Source: Streptomyces sp. NBC_01446
GTDB lineage: Bacteria; Actinomycetota; Actinomycetes; Streptomycetales; Streptomycetaceae
Direction of reading: 5' to 3'
DNA length: 64,000 nucleotides
NCBI RefSeq assembly: GCF_026340095.1
Contig: NZ_JAPEPO010000001.1
Location: forward strand, 7,522,501-7,586,500
A model generated the notes under the pieces. The model saw nothing but the letters and a program-made list of their open reading frames with translations, had not been told where the DNA came from and ran no database searches. Shown piece by piece: positions 51,990 through 60,377 of the stretch; position 1 is the stretch's first letter; each line of letters begins with the position of its first letter. A program made the translations under genes and the position numbers.

Positions 51990-52475
51990 ATGACGAGCGT
52001 CGGCGCACCCGCGCACCCCCACAGTGACAGCGGCTTCACCCGCGCTCGCCGGGACTTCCGGGCCTGGCGGCGCACCCGCCCCTTCTGGGCGGGCCTGCTG
52101 GTACTCCTTGCCGCTGCGCCCATCATCTACTTCCCGTACTTCAACCTCTCCCTGGGCGCCCTGTCCGTGGCGATGTCCACCACCGCGGGGGCCGGATCCC
52201 TGCTCATCGGCCTGACACTGATCGTCCTTGGCGGGCTCCTCTGGTTCCAGCCGATCATCAGGGCCTTCGCCGGCTGCGTCGCCATCTTCCTCGGCGTGCT
52301 GTCGCTTCCCATCTCCAATTTCGGCGGATTGCTCATCGGCACCCTGCTCGCGGCCACGGGCGGACTCCTGGCTCTGGCGTGGGGTCCGGTGGACGTACAT
52401 CCGGAGGGCGTATCCGGCGCTACACAGGAGTCGTCAGCCACCGTCAGCTCGAAGGGAGGGCCGGTGAATGACTGA
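51990..52475 (+). CDS. DUF6114 family membrane protein
   Basis: A 161-residue membrane protein with four probable transmembrane segments: PFWAGLLVLLAAAPIIYF, LSVAMSTTAGAGSLLIGLTL, GGLLWFQPIIRAFAGCVAIF and GGLLIGTLLAATGGLLALAW. A short cytoplasmic N terminus carries FTRARRDFRAWRRTRPF. ATG at 51990 gives the family-type start; 51960 is possible. Its last codons overlap the next gene. In Streptomyces such proteins are regularly coded beside DUF6230 proteins; function unknown. Confidence 0.88.
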   Translation: MTSVGAPAHPHSDSGFTRARRDFRAWRRTRPFWAGLLVLLAAAPIIYFPYFNLSLGALSVAMSTTAGAGSLLIGLTLIVLGGLLWFQPIIRAFAGCVAIFLGVLSLPISNFGGLLIGTLLAATGGLLALAWGPVDVHPEGVSGATQESSATVSSKGGPVND

Positions 52476-53658
52476 CCAGGCGCCCCACACCCGCGGCGAA
52501 GCCGCACAACCCGGCTTCGCCCGGCCACCGGGAGGCCGGCACGCCATCCCCCGTAGGTCCGCACTGACACGCCTGCGCCTGCCGGTCGGGAAAGCTCTTG
52601 CGCTGACCGCGCTGCCGACCGCCCTCGTCCTGGGAAGCCAACGCCTGCCTGCCGCCGATACAAGCGCCACCGCACCTGTCTCCGTCTCCGAACAGGAGTC
52701 AGGCGGACCTGAAACCAGCGGTGTCGACTGTGCCCGTCCCGACCAGACATCAGCCTCTGCGGCCAGCGCTCCAGCAAGCCCCACCCCGTCCGCTGATCCC
52801 CACACGTCCAGCGCTCACCTGAGCGGGGAGCCCGTCAAGCCGCCGAAGCACACGGACGACGACGGAGCGGGCCCGCCGCCGGCACCGACCGCCACCCCCT
52901 CGACCAGCGCAAACTCCGCCACGACAGGCCTTGCGGACATCCTCGGCCACCTCCTCCGCGACGACACCGAGCAGCAAAGCCCGTCGCCCCACGCGAGCCC
53001 CTCACCAAGCTCGGCCGCTCCGACGCCAAAGGCCACAGCACAATCCGAGCCCCAGCTGCCCATGGCGACCGCATCACCTGCACCCAGCCACCGCACTGCC
53101 GGGCCGTCGCCCCAACCGGAGTCCACCCAGGGACCCGGCCGCACCTGCGACATCGGTGATCTCAAGGCCCCCGAGGACCATCGGGCCGGCCGATTCTCCG
53201 CCGAGTCATGGAAGATGAAGGGGAGCCGCCTCCAACTCCACGACGTCATCTTCCATGGCGTGGTGACCGTGAACACGGCCGCCGGACCCAAGCGGGTACT
53301 CAAGTTCTCCGCAGCGGCCGTCACGATCCGCGACCTGAAGATGGCGGTACCCGCAGGCCCGCAGATCCAGCACATCGACGGAGCGCCCGCTTCCACATCC
53401 ACGCTCCGGGGCGACAACATCACCATGTACGTCGAAAGCCTGACAGGCACACTCTCCGGCGTCGAAAACATTCCCACACCGCCCGTCCTCCGCCTGCACC
53501 TCACCCCCGACACCGTGCCGGAGTGGCTCTACGACACGATCGGAAAGCTCGACCTCAAACTCCAACTCAGCCTGAACGACGCCGACATCGACCAGGCCGG
53601 ACAGACAGGTGGAAAACTCGTCATCCCGGGGATTCACGGGTACGGAACGCCACGCTGA
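52468..53658 (+). CDS. Secreted protein with disordered linker and DUF6230-like C-terminal domain
   Basis: A 396-residue protein translationally coupled to the DUF6114 gene (8-base overlap). N-terminal signal-like segment VGKALALTALPTALVLGSQR (about 39-58), then about 170 residues rich in Ser, Pro, Thr and Ala, low complexity and probably extended through the cell wall. The C-terminal folded part from about 225 (RTCDIGDLKAP, KMKGSRLQLHDVIFHGVVTV, VLKFSAAAVTIRDLKMAVPA) is beta-rich, like a distant version of the DUF6230 domain; that likeness is my reading. No catalytic motif seen. Confidence 0.8.
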   Translation: MTDQAPHTRGEAAQPGFARPPGGRHAIPRRSALTRLRLPVGKALALTALPTALVLGSQRLPAADTSATAPVSVSEQESGGPETSGVDCARPDQTSASAASAPASPTPSADPHTSSAHLSGEPVKPPKHTDDDGAGPPPAPTATPSTSANSATTGLADILGHLLRDDTEQQSPSPHASPSPSSAAPTPKATAQSEPQLPMATASPAPSHRTAGPSPQPESTQGPGRTCDIGDLKAPEDHRAGRFSAESWKMKGSRLQLHDVIFHGVVTVNTAAGPKRVLKFSAAAVTIRDLKMAVPAGPQIQHIDGAPASTSTLRGDNITMYVESLTGTLSGVENIPTPPVLRLHLTPDTVPEWLYDTIGKLDLKLQLSLNDADIDQAGQTGGKLVIPGIHGYGTPR

Positions 53659-53696
53659 AGCCGGGCGCGAGCGGCTACGGCCGGTCGTAGTCATGG

Positions 53697-53918
53697 ATGG
53701 CGACACCGGACCGCGGCGGTGTCGCGCGTAGGATGGTCCGCTTGGTGGGGCGGCGACAGGACGCGGCGTTCTTTTTCCACGCGCGGGCTGTCGCCGATCT
53801 GCCGCAGGCCCGTACGTACGAACACGACGCCGGCGGCGTGTACTTCGCCGAGTCCCACGCAGCCGACCTCGCTCCGCAGATTCTCGATTTCACCGCCGGT
53901 CTGCGCACCTCTGACTGA
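53697..53918 (+). CDS. Small unrecognised frame beside an IS element
   Basis: 73 codons with a start at 53697: RMVRLVGRRQDAAFFFHARA, VADLPQARTYEHDAGGVYFA, ESHAADLAPQILDF. The end resembles the last helix of alpha/beta hydrolases, but there is no ribosome site. It ends 27 bases before an IS605-type element, so it may be the 3' relic of a broken gene. Not recognised with certainty. Confidence 0.3.
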   Translation: MATPDRGGVARRMVRLVGRRQDAAFFFHARAVADLPQARTYEHDAGGVYFAESHAADLAPQILDFTAGLRTSD

Positions 53919-53989
53919 GGCTGGCCCGGAAGGAACGGACATCCGTGACTCCACCCACGACTAAAGTCGCGGGCTTCCTGCGTCGGTGG

Positions 53990-55249
53990 CTAAGCCTCCG
54001 CGCAGAGGGCCAGCCCGGCCCTGTGCTCGACGTTCAGTGCGCCCACGGTGTCGGCGTTCTCTACGAACCCGCACTTGACGCACTCGAACTTCGTTTGGGT
54101 GACGCGGTTCTCCTTGGCGACGTGTCCGCATCCTCCGGCGGAGGGTGGGCAGGTGCGGGAGGTGTTGCGGGCGTCCACCGGGATCACTCGGCGACCGGCA
54201 CTCTCAGCCTTGTTCGCCAGGATTCCGAGGAACAGCCCCCAACTCGCGTCGAGGATGCTCTTGTTCAGTCCGGCCTTCGCGGCGGCACCGTTCGGGAGGA
54301 ACGCGCCGTCCTGGTCTGGGTCGGGCTTGGGTGCGGGCGTCTTGGTCATGCCCGCCGTGTTCAGCGCCTCGTGCCCGATCACATCGTTGTCACGGACCAG
54401 GTCGAGGGCGCGCTTGTGGTGGTGGTCGAGACGCTGCCGCCGGATCTTCGCGTGGATCTTCGCCACCCGCCCGGCGGCGGCCCGGTGCTTCTTCGTGCGG
54501 CGTCTGGTCTTCTTCGGGAAGGTTTCCAGGACGCGTTGAGCGGCTGCCAGCTCATCGGCGGACGCCCGGAGGAAGCGCGGGTTGGGAACGTGCTCGCCCT
54601 GCGACGTGGTCAGGAAGTGGGTGATGCCCATGTCGATACCGACGTTCGCCCCGGTGGCTGGGAGCGGTTCGGCGGGGACCTGGTCGCAGGTGATGATCAC
54701 GAACCACTTACGTCCCTCGCGCTTGACGCTGACCGTCTTCACCCGGCCCCGCACGGGGCGGTGCTGGTGCACGCGGACATGCCCGACGCCTTGCAGCCGT
54801 ACGCGGGTCTGGGTGTCGTGCGGGGTGGAATCCCACCGGCAGCCGTCGCCGTCCTTCGGGAACGTGACGGTGTCGAAGTGCCCGACGCCCTTGAAGCGCG
54901 GGTACCCGGCCTTCGGTGCCAGGTCCTTCGGCACCCCACGGGCAAGCGCGGCCTTGCGCTTCTGCGCCCGCTTGAAGAACGCGACGAACGCCACGTTCAA
55001 CCGGCGCAAGGTGGACTGCTGGCTGGAGAACGACCAGCGTCCCTGACGCTCCGGGTCGAACGTGCGGATGTCCTTGAGCTGCGCCGACTGGTCCCCGTAC
55101 TTGATCTTCGTCTGGGACGAGTGCGCGTAGGCGTCGCGGCGCTCCTGGAGCGCGCCGTTGTAGAGGGAACAGTGGGCGGCGAGCATCGCGCGCAACGACG
55201 CTTCCTGACGGGCCGTGGGGCGAAGAAGGAACTTGTACGCCCGTATCAC
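53990..55249 (-). CDS. tnpB: TnpB, RNA-guided nuclease of IS605 family
   Basis: A 419-residue TnpB. RuvC residues D206 (NVGIDMGITH), E294 (VIGHEALNTAG) and D400 (ENADTVGALNVE) are present. The zinc finger has an insertion, C367 and C374 (RTCPPSAGGCGH), then C390 and C393 (FECVKCG). The N terminus (YKFLLRPTARQEASLRAMLA) is typical. GTG at 55249 overlaps the tnpA stop (GTGA), so translation is coupled. Full length. Distinct from the other two TnpB proteins in sequence. Confidence 0.92.
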   Translation of the reverse strand: MIRAYKFLLRPTARQEASLRAMLAAHCSLYNGALQERRDAYAHSSQTKIKYGDQSAQLKDIRTFDPERQGRWSFSSQQSTLRRLNVAFVAFFKRAQKRKAALARGVPKDLAPKAGYPRFKGVGHFDTVTFPKDGDGCRWDSTPHDTQTRVRLQGVGHVRVHQHRPVRGRVKTVSVKREGRKWFVIITCDQVPAEPLPATGANVGIDMGITHFLTTSQGEHVPNPRFLRASADELAAAQRVLETFPKKTRRRTKKHRAAAGRVAKIHAKIRRQRLDHHHKRALDLVRDNDVIGHEALNTAGMTKTPAPKPDPDQDGAFLPNGAAAKAGLNKSILDASWGLFLGILANKAESAGRRVIPVDARNTSRTCPPSAGGCGHVAKENRVTQTKFECVKCGFVENADTVGALNVEHRAGLALCAEA

Positions 55250-55680
55250 GAGGCGTCCTCCTTCTCCTTCTTCCAGGGGCGCTCCCACTGGGTGTTGATG
55301 TATTTCTCCACCGTCGCCGCCGACACCGCGCCGACCGAGGCTGCGAAGTACGACGACGACCACAGCGTGGGCATCCGCGACTTCAGGTGCGGGAACTCCG
55401 AGCGAAGTATGCGGGAGGTGAAGCCCTTGAACTGGTTCGCGACGTACGAGGCCGACGATTTGGGGTCGTGCTTGACGAACAGGTGCACGTGGTCGGGCAT
55501 CACCTCAAGAGCGATGATCTCCCACCCGCGCTCGTCTGCCTTCTGCCGGATCAGCTCGTCCAGGCGTTCCGCGACCCTGCCGCCGAGGACCGGACGGCGG
55601 TACTTCGGGCACCACACCACGTGGAGCCCGAGGTCGTACACGCCGCCGGAGAATCGGCGAACCTTCCTGGTCACAGTCAC
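55246..55680 (-). CDS. tnpA: IS200/IS605 Y1 transposase TnpA
   Basis: A 144-residue HUH-type Y1 transposase that cuts and joins single-stranded element ends through a 5'-phosphotyrosine. HUH motif H64-V-H66 (PDHVHLFVK), catalytic Tyr Y127 (TVEKYINTQ), and N-terminal LHVVWCPKYRRPVL. Length is normal. It overlaps tnpB by 4 bases. Being intact, it could act on its own element and perhaps on tnpB-only relatives nearby, though end sequences differ. Confidence 0.95.
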   Translation of the reverse strand: MTVTRKVRRFSGGVYDLGLHVVWCPKYRRPVLGGRVAERLDELIRQKADERGWEIIALEVMPDHVHLFVKHDPKSSASYVANQFKGFTSRILRSEFPHLKSRMPTLWSSSYFAASVGAVSAATVEKYINTQWERPWKKEKEDAS

Positions 55681-55830
55681 ACGATCAATATACAGGTGCC
55701 GCAGGTCTAGTGCGGCAGGAAAGGCGGTTCAGGTGGACAGTGCAGATCCGTGCACACAGTTGAGGTCAGAGCAGGGCTCAGAAACCATTCCCCACCCCGC
55801 TAAAGCGGGGCGTCCCCTGGCTAGGTTCTG

Positions 55831-55990
55831 ATGGCTAGAGGACTCATCTACGTAGAGACACGGCCTCCGGCGCGGGAGCTCGAAGCCGCGTACAACCACT
55901 GGTACGACACCGTGCACCTCCACGACGTCTGTGCTGTCGAAGGATTCGTCGGCGCGCGTCGCTACGCCCCCGCCGACGCGAGGCCGTCCC
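55831..55990 (+). pseudogene. 5' fragment of an EthD-like small protein gene
   Basis: The first 53 codons read MARGLIYVETRPPARELEAA, YNHWYDTVHLHDVCAVEGFV, GARRYAP, the N-terminal half of a dimeric alpha/beta-barrel (EthD/DUF4286-like) protein. The usual second half is missing: sequence changes at about 55990 and the frame drifts into the end of the LacI gene. The IS element directly upstream has removed its promoter. Confidence 0.55.
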
Positions 55991-56038
55991 CACCGTGTGA
56001 CCAGCACAGTTGCTGGGTCTTTCGTTTCAGGGCCATGT

Positions 56039-57064
56039 TCAGGTGTGGGCCGGCACGGGCTGCTCGCCCGATCCACGGACGATCAATCGGGTGGGAACGG
56101 TGATGGTGCGGGCACGCGAGTGGTCGCCGTCCAGCCGTGCCAGGGCCGTCGTCGCCGCTGTTCTGCCGATTTCTTCGGGGTCCTGGGCGACGACGGTCAG
56201 GGCCGGTTCGAGTGCATCGGCCAGTGACACATCGTCGAAGGCGACGACTGCCACGTGTTTGCGTCCGCTCCGGGCGAGCTCGGCGACGATCCCCAGCGCC
56301 ATGATGTTGTTGCCGGCGAACAGGGCCGTGGGGGGATCGGCCAGGTCGAGCAGTTGACCGGCCGCTGCCTCGGCCCCCTTCTGGTCGTGGGCGTTGGCGA
56401 CGAGTGAGCGGTCGTAGTCGATATCGGCTTCCTGCAGGGCCGAGCGGTAGCCAGCCAGACGTTCACGGCGCGTGTAGAGCTTGGCGGGGAGGTCGCCGAC
56501 GAAGCCGATGCGCTGGTGACCGTGGGCGATGAGGTGGGCGACGCCGTCGTGAGCGCCCGCGCGGTTGGAGCTGACGACGCTGTCCGTGGCCAGGCCCGAG
56601 CCCGGACGGTCGATGAAGACGATCGGCAGGCCGGTGGCACGGTGGGTCTTGAGACGGGCGTGGCCGGCGCCGACGGACGGCACGACCATCAGGATGCTGA
56701 CGCGGCGGGCGAGGAACTTGTCCGTCAGCGCGCGCTCGCGGTCGGGGTCGTCCGCGGAGGAGCCCATGAGGAGCGTCAGACCGCGGTCCCGGACGGTGTC
56801 CTCGATGCTTCTGGCGACGGTTCCGAAGAACGGGTTGGCGAGGTCGGGGATGACCAGTCCGATGGTGGTGTCGGGGCCGCCGACACGTATGTTGCGGGCC
56901 ATCAGGTTCGGCTGGAAGCCGAGTTTGGTGACGGCGGCGAGCACCTGTTCCCTGGTCTGTGCCGAGGCGGGGCCGTCCTCGTTGAGGACACGGGAGACGG
57001 TCTTGGCACTGACGCCCACTTCACGGGCGACGTCTGCCAGGGTCGGGCGGCGGTTCGCTGCCAT
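56039..57064 (-). CDS. LacI family repressor of the fructan/sugar locus
   Basis: A 341-residue LacI/PurR-type repressor. N-terminal HTH and hinge (PTLADVAREVGVSAKTVSRV at about 7-26, LNEDGPASAQTREQVLAAVT, LGFQPNLMARNIR) followed by a periplasmic-binding-like sugar domain (TIGLVIPDLANPFFGTVARS, VFIDRPGSG, HQRIGFVGDLPAK, FAGNNIMALGIVAEL, VAVVAFDDVSLAD). It is the last gene of the leftward SBP-permease-ATPase run, 76 bases after the ATPase. The likely operators are the TGTCATCGTTGACA-type sites at 60167-60196 and 61421-61438. The inducer is probably a fructose-containing sugar. Confidence 0.93.
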   Translation of the reverse strand: MAANRRPTLADVAREVGVSAKTVSRVLNEDGPASAQTREQVLAAVTKLGFQPNLMARNIRVGGPDTTIGLVIPDLANPFFGTVARSIEDTVRDRGLTLLMGSSADDPDRERALTDKFLARRVSILMVVPSVGAGHARLKTHRATGLPIVFIDRPGSGLATDSVVSSNRAGAHDGVAHLIAHGHQRIGFVGDLPAKLYTRRERLAGYRSALQEADIDYDRSLVANAHDQKGAEAAAGQLLDLADPPTALFAGNNIMALGIVAELARSGRKHVAVVAFDDVSLADALEPALTVVAQDPEEIGRTAATTALARLDGDHSRARTITVPTRLIVRGSGEQPVPAHT

Positions 57065-57140
57065 GGAGGAGATGGCCCCCTTGCTCGTCGGTTCCGGCCG
57101 AGGGCCCGGCCGGAACCTGTGAGTGCTTTTAGATGTGCGG

Positions 57141-57977
57141 TCAGTTGGCGCGGACCCCTGCGGCCTTCGCAGCCTTGGAATCCGCTACGACAGTATCCCC
57201 GGCGGCGTCGAGTGTGAGGGCCCCGGTCATGATGGCGACGACCTCGGCCATGGTGTAGTCGGACGGTTTGATCACCGCGGCGCGCCGCCCGAGGCGGTGG
57301 ACGTGGATCCGGTCGGCTATCTCGAATACGTGCGGCATGTTGTGGCTGATCAGGACCACGGGCATGCCCTTGTCGCGGACCCGGCGGATCAGGTCGAGGA
57401 CCTGACCGGACTCCTTGACTCCGAGGGCCGCGGTGGGTTCGTCCATGACGACGACGGAGCGCGCCCAGGCGACGGAACGCGCGACCGCGACGGCCTGGCG
57501 CTGCCCGCCCGAGAGGGTCTCGACCGACTGTGTGAGCGAGCGCAGGCCGATCTTGAGGTCGGCCATGTGCTCGGCGGCCTCGTGGCGCATGCGCTTCTTG
57601 TCCAGCATCCGCAAGACGCTGCCGAGGACGCCGGGGCGGCGCAGTTCGCGGCCGAGGAACATGTTGGAGGCGATGTCCATGGAGGCGGCTACGGCGAGGT
57701 CCTGATAGACGGTTTCGATGCCGTGGGCGCGAGCGTTCTGGGGGCCGGAGAACTGGATCGGTTCGCCGTTTAGGCGTATCTCGCCCTCGTCGGGCACCAC
57801 CGCACCAGTGAGGGCCTTGATCAGGCTGGTCTTGCCGGCTCCGTTGTCGCCGATGACTGCGAGGACCTCGCCGGGCAGCAGGTCGAAGTCGGCGCCGTCG
57901 ATGGCGGTGACGTGGCCGTATCGCTTGACCAGACCGCGGGCCTGCAGGACGGGGGTGGGGGTGCTGGTGGCGGTCAT
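57141..57977 (-). CDS. Sugar ABC transporter ATPase (single-domain)
   Basis: A 278-residue ABC ATPase of the carbohydrate uptake-2 (CUT2) type but with one nucleotide-binding domain, as in FrcA-like proteins. Walker A GDNGAGKTS (about 40-48), Q-loop VYQDLAVA, signature LSGGQRQAVAVARS (about 158-171), Walker B SVVVMDEPTAALG, and the H-loop LISHNMPHV. ATG at 57977 overlaps the permease stop (ATGA). The C-terminal tail (TVVADSKAAKAAGVRAN) is polar. It powers uptake with the permease and lipoprotein of the same operon. Confidence 0.94.
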   Translation of the reverse strand: MTATSTPTPVLQARGLVKRYGHVTAIDGADFDLLPGEVLAVIGDNGAGKTSLIKALTGAVVPDEGEIRLNGEPIQFSGPQNARAHGIETVYQDLAVAASMDIASNMFLGRELRRPGVLGSVLRMLDKKRMRHEAAEHMADLKIGLRSLTQSVETLSGGQRQAVAVARSVAWARSVVVMDEPTAALGVKESGQVLDLIRRVRDKGMPVVLISHNMPHVFEIADRIHVHRLGRRAAVIKPSDYTMAEVVAIMTGALTLDAAGDTVVADSKAAKAAGVRAN

Positions 57978-58969
57978 CGGGCCCTCTTCCGGGAGATCTG
58001 GTCGACGGTCACGGCGAGGATCACCAGGACTCCGGTGATCAGCGTCTGGTAGATGGAGGCGACGCCCATCAGCTGGAGCCCGTTGCGGAAGACACCGACG
58101 ATCAGGACGCCGATGAAGGTGCCCAGGACTGATCCCCGGCCGCCGAAGAGGCTGGTGCCGCCGAGGACCACGGCGGTGATGCTGTCGAGGTTGTCCGTCT
58201 GGCCGGCCTGTGGGTCGCCGACTCCGGTGCGGGAGACGAGCAGCAGGGCGGCGATGCCGTACATGAGGCCCGCGACGGCATAGATGCCGATGGTCAGGCG
58301 GGAGGTGCGGATCCCGTTCAGACGCGCCGCTTCCTGGCTGTTGCCGAGCGCGTAGACATGCCGGCCCCAACCGGTGCTGCTCAGCGTGTAGGCGAGTAGG
58401 AGGAACAAGGCGACGGTGACCAGGGAGCCGTAGGTGATGTCGGTGTGGCCGAGCGGGAACGTGCGCCCGAGAGCCGTCAGCGGCCCAGGCAGGTTGGTGA
58501 TCGTCTGTTCCTCGGAGTAGATGTGCGTCAGCGCGAACGCGACATTGAGCATGCCGAGGGTGACGATGAACGGCGGCAGCGGGATCTTCTGCACCAACAG
58601 CCCGTTGAGCAGCCCGAATCCCGCGCAGACGGCCAGGCCGAGCGCGATGGCGACGAGCGGGGGCAGCGCACCTTCCGCAGCCATCTTGGCGATCACGATG
58701 CTGCCGAACGCCATCACCGCACCGCACGACAGGTCGATGCCCGCCGTGAGGATGATCAGGGTCTGGCCGATGGCGAGGGTGCCCACGACCATGACCTGCT
58801 GCACGATCAGCGAGAAATTGCCGCCCGTGAGGAACTGGTCGGTCGATACGGAGAAGAAGGCGCAGGCCAGGAGGAGGGCGACCAGAGGGCCGGTGGTCGG
58901 TGCCGTGAGCAGTCTGCGGACTGTGGTCGGCGCCTTGAGCTCGGCGTACGGCGTGGTGGTGGCTGTCAT
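57974..58969 (-). CDS. Sugar ABC transporter permease
   Basis: A 331-residue CUT2-family permease (RbsC/FrcB-like) with about ten hydrophobic segments, e.g. LVALLLACAFFSVST, VVGTLAIGQTLIILTAGIDL, LVAIALGLAVCAGFGLLNGL and GTFIGVLIVGVFRNGLQLMG. Family signatures: ILTAGIDLSCGAVMAFGSI, PPFIVTLGMLN, VYALGNSQEAARLNGIRTSR, AVVLGGTSLFGGRGSVLGT. Start at 58969. It lies 103 bases after the binding-protein gene and is coupled to the ATPase. Confidence 0.94.
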   Translation of the reverse strand: MTATTTPYAELKAPTTVRRLLTAPTTGPLVALLLACAFFSVSTDQFLTGGNFSLIVQQVMVVGTLAIGQTLIILTAGIDLSCGAVMAFGSIVIAKMAAEGALPPLVAIALGLAVCAGFGLLNGLLVQKIPLPPFIVTLGMLNVAFALTHIYSEEQTITNLPGPLTALGRTFPLGHTDITYGSLVTVALFLLLAYTLSSTGWGRHVYALGNSQEAARLNGIRTSRLTIGIYAVAGLMYGIAALLLVSRTGVGDPQAGQTDNLDSITAVVLGGTSLFGGRGSVLGTFIGVLIVGVFRNGLQLMGVASIYQTLITGVLVILAVTVDQISRKRAR

Positions 58970-59072
58970 GCGAAGTCCTTGTCGGAAGACAGAAGTTGTT
59001 CGTGTCCGTCCGTGCCGGCGGACGGGGAGGAAGGCGGCGGGCGCGTGATGCGGCCTGATCGCCGGTCAGGCT

Positions 59073-60107
59073 CTAGCCCCAGCAGTTCTTCAGGCCGAAC
59101 CCGGTGTCCTTGGACGTGACGCCGGTCTGCGTCTTGTCAGTGATCAGGGTGACGCCGGTGTCGGTGTAACCGGATGCCTTCTTGCCGTCCTTGGCGTACT
59201 TGACGACGGCGTCGACACCCTCGGCGGCCATCTTCAGCGGGTACTGCTGAGAGGTGGCGGCGATCTTGCCGTCCTTGACCGCTCGGGTCCCGGTGCAGCC
59301 GCCGTCGACGGAGACGATCAGGACGTCCTTCTCCCGGCCCTTGGCCTTGAGCGCGGTGTAAGCGCCCAGGGCGGCGGGCTCGTTGATGGTGTAGACGAGG
59401 TTGATGCCGGGGTCCTTCTGGAGGCAGTTCTCCATCGCGGTCTGGCCCTTGGCCTGGTCGCCACCGGTGTCCTGGGAGCAGACGATCGACTTGTCCTTGG
59501 CGCCGATGCCGAAGCCCCTGAGGAAGCCGTCGTGGCGCTGGACGCCGACCGAGACACCGGGGGCGAGGTCGAGGGTGGCTATCTTCGCGGTCTTGCCCTT
59601 CGTGGCGGACTTGGCGTACTCGCCGATCAGCTCGCCGGCGCGGAGGTTGTCGGTGGCGAAGAGGGCGTCGGCAGCGCTCTGCGGATCGGTCGGGGTGTCC
59701 AGGGCGATGACCAGGACACCCTTGGCGCGGGCCTTCTCGATCGCCGGGACGATGGCCTTGGAGTCGCTCGGGGTCAGCAGAATGCCCTTCACGCCAGAGG
59801 CGACCATGTTCTCGATGGCCGTGACCTGACCGGCATTGTCGCCGTCGAACTTGCCTGCGGCGGTGAGGAGTTGGGCGCCGTGCTCCTTCGCGGACTTCTC
59901 CGCGCCCTGCTTCATCTTCACGAAGAACGGGTTGGTGTCGGTCTTGGTGATCAGGCCGACCTTGACCTTGGCCTTGCCCGAACCGCCACCGGCGGAGCCG
60001 GATCCGCAGGCCGTCAGCGTGAGGGCGGCGACTGCGGTGACGGCGACGGCTCCGAGGACGGAGCGGGACATACCCGTGGTGCGAGACATGCGCGTGCTGC
60101 GAGACAT
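59073..60107 (-). CDS. Sugar ABC transporter substrate-binding lipoprotein
   Basis: A 344-residue periplasmic-binding-type lipoprotein. Signal peptide with lipobox LTACGS (Cys at about 33), then the Peripla_BP_4 domain: VGLITKTDTNPFFVKMKQGA, IENMVASGVKGILLTPSDSK, VIALDTPTDPQSAADALFAT, GVQRHDGFLRGFG, VYTINEPAALGAYTALKAKG and SVDGGCTGTRAVKDG, most like FrcB-type fructose-binding proteins. The ATG at 60107 follows CAGGAG; an upstream in-frame ATG lacks a site. First gene of the operon; LacI-type sites precede it. Confidence 0.94.
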   Translation of the reverse strand: MSRSTRMSRTTGMSRSVLGAVAVTAVAALTLTACGSGSAGGGSGKAKVKVGLITKTDTNPFFVKMKQGAEKSAKEHGAQLLTAAGKFDGDNAGQVTAIENMVASGVKGILLTPSDSKAIVPAIEKARAKGVLVIALDTPTDPQSAADALFATDNLRAGELIGEYAKSATKGKTAKIATLDLAPGVSVGVQRHDGFLRGFGIGAKDKSIVCSQDTGGDQAKGQTAMENCLQKDPGINLVYTINEPAALGAYTALKAKGREKDVLIVSVDGGCTGTRAVKDGKIAATSQQYPLKMAAEGVDAVVKYAKDGKKASGYTDTGVTLITDKTQTGVTSKDTGFGLKNCWG

Positions 60108-60166
60108 GGCGACTCCTGTGGGATGGCGAACGGCACGGGCCGGGTTCACGGTGCGACTGCCCGAAG

Positions 60167-60196
60167 TGTCATCGTTGACTTATGTCATCGTTGACA
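60167..60196. promoter_or_regulatory. Tandem LacI-type operators between transporter and kinase
   Basis: TGTCATCGTTGACT (60167-60180) and TGTCATCGTTGACA (60183-60196), two near-palindromic 14-mers 16 bases apart, 60 bases before the binding-protein start and on the way to the kinase. They match the core of the palindrome at 61421. Confidence 0.8.
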
Positions 60197-60377
60197 CTGC
60201 CTGGCGAGGATGATGGACTCCCGATCCCGGCAACGTCAATGCCTTCCGCCCGTCACAAATCGGCAACGCTCATCGGTCGTCGACCCCCTGCCCGTGATCG
60301 TCGAGCCCGCGGAGCCGAGCGACGGCTGCGCCGTGATGTGCCTTCCTTGCCCGTACGTTCCGAGAGAAGAGCAGCCC

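Larger units (their letters stand above)
53945..55826 (-). mobile_element. Complete IS200/IS605-type element (tnpA + tnpB)
   Basis: Read on the minus strand: left end near 55826 with hairpin CCCCGCTTTAGCGGGG (55796-55811), tnpA, overlapping tnpB, and right end with hairpin CGACTTTAGTCG (53960-53971), ending near GTCAC at 53945. A further hairpin TGCCGCA/TGCGGCA lies at 55697-55717. Both coding regions look intact, so it may be active and could mobilise related ends in trans. Exact edges are estimated. Confidence 0.75.

Noticed and set aside
53945..53975. Hairpin CGACTTTAGTCG as a terminator of the DUF6230 operon
   Set aside because: It is placed and shaped like the right-end hairpin of the IS605-type element and lies nearly 300 bases from the operon end.
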